The notes beneath the pieces were generated by a model that saw only the letters and a list, made by a program, of their open reading frames with translations, ran no database searches and was not told the DNA's origin. From Nonomuraea aurantiaca (GTDB lineage Bacteria; Actinomycetota; Actinomycetes; Streptosporangiales; Streptosporangiaceae): a DNA stretch of 64,000 bases. The stretch is taken from positions 1,495-65,494 of the forward strand of contig NZ_JAIWNB010000024.1 of NCBI RefSeq assembly GCF_020215705.1, in the 5' to 3' direction. The position numbers were made by a program, and so were the translations under genes. Of the stretch, positions 58,471-64,000 are shown in pieces. The stretch's first letter is position 1, and each line of letters opens with the position of its first letter.

Positions 58471-60063
58471 ATGAATCGGTCGTTCCGGGACATCGTCACG
58501 AAGGCGTTCCCGGGCCGCGAACAGGGCGCCGATCTGCTGCTCTGGCTGGCGATCACCGTGCCGGTGTTCCTGGCGAACGAGTCGTCCGAGGTGGGGCAGC
58601 CTCCCGGTCTTCCGCTGCCCTGGGCGAGGATCGCCGCCGTACCGCTGCTGGCGCTGGCCGTGGCCGTGGGCCGGCGGCGGCCGGTCGTGGCCGCGGCGGT
58701 GCCGGTGGGGCTGGCTCTGGCGGTGACCCCGGAGCTGTACACCGACACCTTCATGGTCCCCCAACTGCTGCTGGCGTTCCTGCTGGGGCGGCGGACCGCC
58801 GGCATGCGTCCCGGGCTGCTGTTCTTCGCCGGGGTGTGCCTGGCGGGGCTGGTGACAGTGAATCTCACCCCCGGCCGCACGCTGGCGGACTGGCTGTCGC
58901 TGGTCACCACCGCGGTGACGAACATCCTGCTGCCCTGGCTGGCCGGCCGCTACGTCCGCCAGCACGACGGCCTCGTCCGCAGCGGATGGGAGCTCGCCCA
59001 GCGTCTGGAGCGGGAGCAGAGCCTGATCGGCGAGCGGATGCGGCTGGTGGAGCGGTCCCGGATCGCCGGCGACATGCACGACTCGCTGGGGCATGAGCTG
59101 AGCCTGATCGCGCTGAGCGCCGCCGCGCTCCAGGTACATCCGGGGCTGGACGAGTCCGCCCGCCAGGCGGCCGCCGAGCTGCGCGGGTCCGCCGCGAGGT
59201 CCACCGAGCGGCTGCGCGAGATCATCGGGGTGCTGCGGGAGGACGGTGAGAGCGCGCCCGTGCTGCCGTCCGGCGACACCGTGGCCGCCCTGGTCGAGCG
59301 GGCCGCCGCGTCGGGGATGGCGGTGACGCTCCACGGCGAGCTGGGCCCGCTGCCGCCGATGGCTGATCGGGCGGCCTACCGGGTGGTTCAGGAGGCCCTG
59401 ACCAACGCCACCAAGCACGCGCCGGGCGCCGCGGTCACCGTACGGCTGGGCACGGATCACGCGTCTGGCGAGGCGGAGGTCATCGTGGTCAACGCGGCGC
59501 CCCCGGCCGGGCCATTGCCGGCGGCCCTCCCCGGCGAAGCGTGCGGTGGCTATGGGTTGATCAGTCTGGACGAGCGGGTACGGCTGGCCGGAGGCATGCT
59601 GTGGGCGCGGCCCGCCGACGGCGGCTTCGCCGTCACCGCCCGGCTGCCGCTCACCGCGGGGGCCGCGGCCACGCCGCCCGACTCCCAGCGGGAGCTCGCC
59701 CTGGCCCGCCGCAAGGTACGGCGCAGAGTGATCGACGCGATCTGGATGCCCATCGCGGCGGCCACCGCCCTGATGCTGCTGACCTCCGGCTACGACCTCT
59801 ACACCGCGCACCGCTCGGTGCTGGACGCCGGTGTGTACACGGGGCTGCGCGTCGGTCAGAGCCTGGCGTCGCTCGGATCACGGCTGCCGGCGTACCAGGT
59901 GAACGACGGCGGGCGGCCGAGGGGCGCACCTGCGGATCCGCGGGGTGCTGACGAGTGCCGCTTCTACCGGATCAGGGCGAGCTCGCCGTCGCCGGCGTAC
60001 CGGCTGTGTTTCACCGGCGGACGGCTGTCGCACAAGGACGAGGTGCCGACCGTACGGCGCTGA
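58471..60063 (+). CDS. HisKA_3-type sensor histidine kinase with C-terminal extension
   Basis: The 530-residue product has four or five N-terminal membrane helices, then the phospho-acceptor block GDMHDSLGHELSLIAL (His203) and an HATPase domain with EALTNATKHAPGA and GYGLISLDERVRLAGG. Unusually, after the ATPase domain a further ~130 residues include a membrane helix (IWMPIAAATALMLLTSGYDL) and a likely external Cys-containing tail (DECRFYRIRASSPSPAYRLC). The extension could be an extra sensor. It likely pairs with the response regulator at 56040. Confidence 0.9.
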   Translation: MNRSFRDIVTKAFPGREQGADLLLWLAITVPVFLANESSEVGQPPGLPLPWARIAAVPLLALAVAVGRRRPVVAAAVPVGLALAVTPELYTDTFMVPQLLLAFLLGRRTAGMRPGLLFFAGVCLAGLVTVNLTPGRTLADWLSLVTTAVTNILLPWLAGRYVRQHDGLVRSGWELAQRLEREQSLIGERMRLVERSRIAGDMHDSLGHELSLIALSAAALQVHPGLDESARQAAAELRGSAARSTERLREIIGVLREDGESAPVLPSGDTVAALVERAAASGMAVTLHGELGPLPPMADRAAYRVVQEALTNATKHAPGAAVTVRLGTDHASGEAEVIVVNAAPPAGPLPAALPGEACGGYGLISLDERVRLAGGMLWARPADGGFAVTARLPLTAGAAATPPDSQRELALARRKVRRRVIDAIWMPIAAATALMLLTSGYDLYTAHRSVLDAGVYTGLRVGQSLASLGSRLPAYQVNDGGRPRGAPADPRGADECRFYRIRASSPSPAYRLCFTGGRLSHKDEVPTVRR

Positions 60064-60082
60064 CGGACGAAGTACGTCTCAA

Positions 60083-60303
60083 TCAGCCCCTGGCCAGCGC
60101 GAAGACCGACAGCTTGAGCTGGGGGTAGAAGTCGGCCGGCAGGTCTCCGGCTTCTTGCCAGCCGAGTTTGCGGTAGAGGGCGGCCGCAGGAGTCTGGGCG
60201 TTGGTGATGAGCCAGGCGGCGGGCCAAGGGCCGGTCGCCCGGGTGAGGAGCTGTCGGCCGATTCCTTGGCCTTGATGGTCGGGGTGGATGAAGAGCTCGG
60301 CGA
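60083..60303 (-). pseudogene. GNAT acetyltransferase, 5'-truncated
   Basis: The frame reads VAELFIHPDHQGQGIGRQLL then ITNAQTPAAALYRKLGWQEA and stops at TGA 60085-60083. This is the acetyl-CoA-binding loop and C-terminal half of a GNAT enzyme. Upstream of about 60303 the sequence no longer fits (a TAG and unrelated bases), so the N-terminal half has been lost. Confidence 0.65.
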
Positions 60304-60421
60304 CCTAATTTGCAATAGCTCTCCGGCTGCAGCCGACAGCTCCACAGGGTCGTGCGGCTGGTCCGGTCGAGGTTGTGCTCTGGTTCCAGGTGGCCGCGCC
60401 TGGTGTCAGCCGCCCGCGATG

Positions 60422-60484
60422 CTAGCGCCGCTAGCGCAACTGTCGCGGCTATGTTAGCGTCACTCTTGCAACTAGCGGCGCTAG
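60422..60484 (+). promoter_or_regulatory. two 13-bp palindromes ahead of the DUF4267 gene
   Basis: CTAGCGCCGCTAG (60422-60434) and CTAGCGGCGCTAG (60472-60484) are exact reverse complements, each almost self-complementary, 50 bp apart. Adjacent gcaac and ttgcaac extend the symmetry. They bracket a probable promoter (tatgtt near 60450), so they look like a pair of operators; no local regulator gene is present. Confidence 0.6.
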
Positions 60485-60499
60485 AAATTGGAGTACATC

Positions 60500-60874
60500 G
60501 TGCTCACCCCCATCGCTTACGGGCTCGCTGTCGTGCTCGACCTGTTCATCCTCTTCATCGGTCTGCGCTTCCTCCTGGTCCCGCAGGCCGCCGCCGCCGG
60601 CTACGGCGTGCCCGCCAAAAAAGACGGGGACGCCGCCGCCTACCTGACCATCAAGGGCATGCGCGACTCCGTCTACGGCATCGTCGGCCTGGCCCTGCTC
60701 TTCTTCGTGGGGGTCCGCGCCGAGGCCTGGCTCATGCTGGTCGTCGCCCTCCTTCCCCTGTCCGACACTGTCATCGTCCTGCGTAACGGTGGCACCAAGG
60801 CGGTGGCCTTCGGCATCCACTTCGCCACCGCCGTGGTCGTCCTCATCTGCGCTGCCCTGCTGTTCCTCGCCTGA
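60500..60874 (+). CDS. DUF4267-family membrane protein
   Basis: The 124-residue protein has four membrane helices (LTPIAYGLAVVLDLFILFIG, YGIVGLALLFFVGVRAEAWL, IHFATAVVVLICAALLFLA). The family motif YLTIKGMRDSVYGI lies between them. GTG 60500 sits 6 bases after TGGAG; TTG 60488 is the alternative. It precedes a cupin gene by 38 bp and probably forms one operon with it. Confidence 0.82.
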   Translation: MLTPIAYGLAVVLDLFILFIGLRFLLVPQAAAAGYGVPAKKDGDAAAYLTIKGMRDSVYGIVGLALLFFVGVRAEAWLMLVVALLPLSDTVIVLRNGGTKAVAFGIHFATAVVVLICAALLFLA

Positions 60875-60912
60875 GCCTGAAACTCTCGTCTGAGCCTGAA
60901 GGAGTCACTGAA

Positions 60913-61419
60913 ATGTCGCTTATCTCGCCCAACTCCGACAAGAACGCGAACAAGTCCGTCATCGTGCGCTCCGGGGACGCCGAAGTGATCGGCCAGGCCC
61001 CCACCACCATCCGGCTGCTGGCCGACAGCAGCTCGACCGGTGGTGCGCTGTCGACCCAGCGGGTCACGCTCGCGAACGGCGCGGACGGCGCCAAACCGCA
61101 CCGCCACGACGCCTCCGCCGAGCTGTTCTACATGCTCGACGGCACCGCCCAGCTGTTGTCCGGCGAGCAGGTCGTCACCGCCGAGCGTGGGGACCTCGTG
61201 ATCGTGCCGGCCGGTCTTCCCCATGCCTTCGCCGCGGCGCCGGGAGAGGACGCCGACATCCTCATCGTCATCACTCCGGGCGTCGAGCGGTTCGAGTATT
61301 TCCGCCACCTGGAGCGCATCGCGTACGGCAAGGTGCCGCCGGAGAGCCTCCTTGACGTGCAGGAGCTCTACGACACCTACTTCCTCACCAGCGCGACCTG
61401 GAACGACGCCAGGCCCTGA
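60913..61419 (+). CDS. cupin-domain protein
   Basis: The 168-residue small barrel has cupin motif 1 (KPHRHDASAELFYMLDGTAQ, with metal His residues and Glu) and motif 2 (RGDLVIVPAGLPHAFAAAPG). ATG 60913 follows GGAG. The substrate is unknown; quercetinase-like or germin-like roles are possible. It is co-directional with DUF4267 and DUF2871 genes. Confidence 0.9.
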   Translation: MSLISPNSDKNANKSVIVRSGDAEVIGQAPTTIRLLADSSSTGGALSTQRVTLANGADGAKPHRHDASAELFYMLDGTAQLLSGEQVVTAERGDLVIVPAGLPHAFAAAPGEDADILIVITPGVERFEYFRHLERIAYGKVPPESLLDVQELYDTYFLTSATWNDARP

Positions 61420-61481
61420 AGCGCCGCCGTCGATGGTTCCGGCTGATCAACCCTGACAAATCACCGATAAAGGTTGTAATC

Positions 61482-61895
61482 GTGAAAAAGCTCTATCACG
61501 CGGCGCACATCTACATGATCATCGGCGTGATCAGCGGTCTGTACTATCGCGAGCTCACCAAGTTGACCGGCTTCACGGGCGACACCCAGCTCGGAGTGGT
61601 GCACACGCACCTGCTCGCGCTCGGCATGCTCTTCTATCTCGTCGTGCTGGCGTTGGAGAAGTTGTTCACCTTGTCGGCCAGCAGGCTCTTCAACTGGTCC
61701 TTCTGGGTCTACAACGCCGGTCTCGCGTTAACCGTCCTGATCATGCTCATCCACGGCACCCAGACGGTCCTGGGCGCCCAGACCAGCGCGATGATCTCCG
61801 GTATCGCCGGACTGGGGCACATCGTGCTGACCGTGGGCCTGGTCCTTTTCTTCATCAACCTCGGCAAGCGGATCCCCGCCAAGGGATCGTCCTGA
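61482..61895 (+). CDS. DUF2871-family membrane protein
   Basis: The 137-residue protein has four membrane helices and conserved His residues in YHAAHIYMIIGVISGLYYRE, VVHTHLLALGMLFYLVVLAL and LIHGTQTVLG. This resembles haem-copper-oxidase-like subunit-I fragments of the DUF2871 family. It starts at GTG 61482. A role in respiratory haem or metal chemistry is plausible but unproven. Confidence 0.88.
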   Translation: MKKLYHAAHIYMIIGVISGLYYRELTKLTGFTGDTQLGVVHTHLLALGMLFYLVVLALEKLFTLSASRLFNWSFWVYNAGLALTVLIMLIHGTQTVLGAQTSAMISGIAGLGHIVLTVGLVLFFINLGKRIPAKGSS

Positions 61896-61897
61896 TC

Positions 61898-62551
61898 TCA
61901 GCAGGTGCGGAGCATGTTGAGCAGGGCCACCTTCTCCCTTCGGGTCACGAGGAGCCGGTAGTGATGCTTCACGGTGATCCACGAGGTCGCGTAGCGGCAC
62001 CAATAGGCGCGGCGCGGCGGACGCCAGCTCTGCGGTCCTTGACCGCCCTTGGCGATGTTGGCGGAATGGCTGGTCACCAGCAGTTCGGGGCGGGTGAGGT
62101 CGTTGGCGAATGCGCGGCGCCGCGCTTGGCTCCACTTGCTGGCACCGGAGCGCCAGGCGTACGACAACGGCACGACATGGTCGACGTCCACCAGTCTTTC
62201 GCTTTTCAGCCGCTTACCGTCGTACGGGCTGTACCAGACGCCCTTGACCGGGTGGCAGGCGGCGTTTCTGCGTACGTGCCGCCCGTCGCGGGCCAGAACC
62301 ACCTCACGCGCGTCGCACCTGCCCTTGTGATGCGCCCACCGGGGCAGGAACCGCTGGTGACTGTAACCACGGATGGATAACGGCCTGGCGACCTTCAGCT
62401 GGGCCAGCATGCGGCGACCCGTCGTCCCGCCCTCGATCTGCGACCGTTTGCGCACGTCGGCAGCCGCCGGGGGCGTGGCCGGGGCAGCGGTGATCGGGAT
62501 GGCCAGAAGGGTGAGTACGGCGACTCCCACCGTCCGCCTCAAGAAGATCAT
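61898..62551 (-). CDS. secreted HNH endonuclease-family protein (DUF1524-like)
   Basis: The 217-residue product has an N-terminal signal peptide (VGVAVLTLLAIPITAAPA). Its nuclease core includes RLVDVDHVVPLSYAWRSGAS (D-H-V-V-P), a middle AFANDLTRPELLVTSHSANI and GGQGPQSWRPPRRAYWCRYA. This is the GmrSD C-terminal/HNH type common among actinomycete secreted nucleases, active outside the cell. It is convergent with the DUF2871 gene, 3 bp apart. Confidence 0.9.
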   Translation of the reverse strand: MIFLRRTVGVAVLTLLAIPITAAPATPPAAADVRKRSQIEGGTTGRRMLAQLKVARPLSIRGYSHQRFLPRWAHHKGRCDAREVVLARDGRHVRRNAACHPVKGVWYSPYDGKRLKSERLVDVDHVVPLSYAWRSGASKWSQARRRAFANDLTRPELLVTSHSANIAKGGQGPQSWRPPRRAYWCRYATSWITVKHHYRLLVTRREKVALLNMLRTC

Positions 62552-62657
62552 GCTTCTACCCTTACCAGCTGCTCCCGCTGACCGCGATATTCACGGCGGT
62601 GACGCTACGGGTACGCGCGCCGGTGCGGTTGGGCCACCGCTCGCTACGTCGCCCGGT

Positions 62658-63086
62658 TTAGTAGATGCGGTACTTGCGGCCGCAGTTGTCGAACTTGCCC
62701 GCCCAGCAGGTGAACGTGTACACCTTCTTGATCCCCCGCCCGCTCCAGCGGCCGACGACCTCGCCGTCCCACGAGCGGTTGAACTTGTGCCAGCTGCCGT
62801 TCTGGTAGTACTCGAACCACACCCAGCCCTTCTTGCCGCCGACCTTGTCCACCCCGTGCCACGTCGTGAAGACCTTGCCACCGCTCTTCCACGTCTTGCC
62901 GAACGTGTACGCCTTGCGGTCACTGGAGAAGAACTTGCCCCAGGTCACCGTGAAGTTGGTCGCGCTCGCGGTCGCGCTCCCGGCGGTGGTCGTGGCCTGG
63001 GTGGTCGCCTGGGCGGCCGGGCTGAGAGCGATACCGGTGAAGGCCATCGAGCCGGCCAGAGCCGCGATCGCAAAGGTCTTACGCAT
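62658..63086 (-). CDS. secreted small protein of unknown function
   Basis: The 142-residue product has a Sec signal peptide (IAALAGSMAFTGIALSPAAQ, cleavage near AQA-T) and an aromatic, Lys-rich mature domain. That domain has repeats of W/Y-G-K-T-W (FGKTWKSGGKVFTTWHGVDK) and two Cys near the end (FTCWAGKFDNCGRKY) that may pair. GGGAGGAAC precedes ATG 63086. The family is not recognised. Confidence 0.82.
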   Translation of the reverse strand: MRKTFAIAALAGSMAFTGIALSPAAQATTQATTTAGSATASATNFTVTWGKFFSSDRKAYTFGKTWKSGGKVFTTWHGVDKVGGKKGWVWFEYYQNGSWHKFNRSWDGEVVGRWSGRGIKKVYTFTCWAGKFDNCGRKYRIY

Positions 63087-63231
63087 TGGGTTCCTCCCCC
63101 TTGTTCGGTGCTGCCGGGTTCGTCCGGTAGGACAGACATTAGGGAGACGGCCAGCGATCAATTGTGGAGAAATCCACACATCCAAGGTGATCAGCACCAC
63201 ACGCGCGCGGGACATCCAACCAGGGGTTTCG

Positions 63232-63270
63232 CGCGAACGCCCGCCGCGAACGCCCGCCGCGAACGCCCGC
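63232..63270. repeat. three-copy 13-bp tandem repeat
   Basis: CGCGAACGCCCGC repeats exactly three times between the secreted-protein gene and the penicillin-binding-protein gene. It starts 21 bp after the latter gene's stop side and may act as a boundary or arise by slippage. Confidence 0.8.
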
Positions 63271-63291
63271 TGCGGGCCTGCGCGATGCCTT

Positions 63292-64000
63292 TCAGGGGTC
63301 CGGCGTGCTGTCGTCCTCGGCCGGCGTCGATGCGGGCCGGCAACCCTGGGAGCACCCCTCGAATCGCGCGGTGTCGATGGGGGAGAACGACGTCGGGGGC
63401 ACGCCCGTCAACGCGCCGATCATCGTGTCCTTCCAGATCGGCCCGGGAAGGGTGGCACCCGCCACCATCCCGTAGTACCGCCCGCCGATCGTCACCCCGG
63501 TCAGCTTGTGCTTCTGGGAGCCGCGCGGGTCCCCGATGCTCACCGCCGCCGCCAGGTCCGGGGTGAACCCGGCGAACCACGCCGAAGCGTAGTCATCGGT
63601 GGTGCCGGTCTTGCCCGCCGCGTCCCGCCCGATGCCCCCGACCTCGCGCATCGTGCCCTTGGTGAGCACGCCGGACAGCACCTCGGCCGTCGCGTCGGCG
63701 ATCGCGGGGTCGAGCGCCTGACGGCACTTCGGCCGGTACCGGGTGGCCTTGCCGTCGCGGTCGGTGACCCGGGTGATCGCCGTCGGCGCGCAGTACTTGC
63801 CGCGTGCCGCGATCGCCGCGTACGCGTTGGCCACGGTCACCGGGTCCATCTCGTTGATGCCGAGCGTGAACGTCTCGTACTCCTGCAGCTTCCGCCCGTC
63901 CGCGCGGCGGATGCCCAGTGACTTGGCCGTGGTGACCGTCTCGCAGAGCCCGGCCCGCCGCTCGAGTTCCATGAAGAAGGTGTTCACCGAGGCCCAGGTG
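63292..64000 (-). CDS. penicillin-binding protein (class A), C-terminal part
   Basis: Partial: the gene enters from beyond the window edge. The visible transpeptidase end begins at the S-x-N motif (ASVNTFFMELE) and contains the K-T-G motif in AAGKTGTTDDYASAWFAGFT, with IRRADGRKL and LGINEMDPVTVANAYA in between. This matches bifunctional glycosyltransferase/transpeptidase PBPs that cross-link peptidoglycan outside the membrane. The tail is Ser/Pro-rich (GCRPASTPAEDDSTPDP). Confidence 0.92.
   Translation of the reverse strand, partial: TWASVNTFFMELERRAGLCETVTTAKSLGIRRADGRKLQEYETFTLGINEMDPVTVANAYAAIAARGKYCAPTAITRVTDRDGKATRYRPKCRQALDPAIADATAEVLSGVLTKGTMREVGGIGRDAAGKTGTTDDYASAWFAGFTPDLAAAVSIGDPRGSQKHKLTGVTIGGRYYGMVAGATLPGPIWKDTMIGALTGVPPTSFSPIDTARFEGCSQGCRPASTPAEDDSTPDP

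Noticed and set aside
58339..59811. Upstream extension of the ABC ATPase frame to 785 residues
   Set aside because: The extension is antisense to the histidine kinase; the ATPase begins at a good ribosome-binding site near 58338.

Overview
The window is high-GC DNA with GTG/TTG starts, short GTGA/ATGA start-stop overlaps, GntR/TetR/LuxR regulators and a family content typical of large actinomycete chromosomes. A Streptosporangiales-type organism (Nonomuraea- or Actinomadura-like) is the best guess, but it is an inference. The density of truncated genes and recombinase debris suggests an accessory part of the chromosome.

Layout. 0.3-6.5 kb: a complete type I restriction-modification operon (hsdM-hsdS-hsdR, minus strand) between two diverged ~57-bp direct repeats. 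6.9-8.7 kb: a WXG100-like small protein, a polymorphic toxin with a predicted C-terminal ADP-ribosyltransferase domain, and a translationally coupled candidate immunity protein. 8.8-13.5 kb: a decayed integrated element. It is bounded by two ~176-bp direct repeats, each carrying integrase arm-type repeats and a degenerate 3' half of tRNA-Arg(ACG) at the same 127-bp spacing. It holds a DUF6247/RelE-like pair, a DinB protein, and fragments of an integrase, IstB, a GntR regulator and a zinc-ribbon protein. 13.5-19 kb: a PhyH-type dioxygenase overlapping an ATP-grasp-like protein, convergent with a trypsin/STAND-NTPase/TPR protein coupled to a Trypco1 protein (a predicted conflict or defence system). 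19-25 kb: a PLP-dependent dehydratase, an alpha-L-rhamnosidase remnant, a BatA-like VWA protein, an NmrA-like reductase, an MMPL transporter and a truncated response regulator. 26-27.6 kb: two type VII-associated-looking proteins and a YbaB protein. 27.7-39 kb: small regulatory units (DHFR-like pair, YceI, LuxR, XRE, GNAT, TetR/CMD, ECF sigma/ABM-like, SDR/MDR/TetR, YdeI) separated by gene debris.

39.5-44.1 kb is a sugar ABC importer operon (two permeases, a lipoprotein binding protein and a Gfo/Idh/MocA oxidoreductase) behind a promoter with a LacI-type palindrome but no local LacI gene. 44.2-49.7 kb joins a diflavin reductase that has lost its molybdopterin nitrate-reductase half to a modABC molybdate importer with a HTH-TOBE regulator. 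49.7-52.7 kb is decayed DNA plus a small GntR-associated gene group. 52.7-64 kb holds a CPBP protease, a VC0807-like membrane protein with a TetR regulator, a NarL-type two-component system flanking an ABC exporter, DUF4267, cupin and DUF2871 proteins, secreted HNH and small proteins, and the C-terminal part of a penicillin-binding protein cut by the window edge.

The best candidates for unusual biology are the ADP-ribosyltransferase toxin-immunity module, the Trypco1-trypsin-STAND-TPR system with its convergent PhyH/ATP-grasp neighbours, the tRNA-Arg-anchored relic element, and a 9-bp tandem array that multiplies a Shine-Dalgarno core ahead of an SDR gene. All functional names come from motif recognition by eye; no database search was run.
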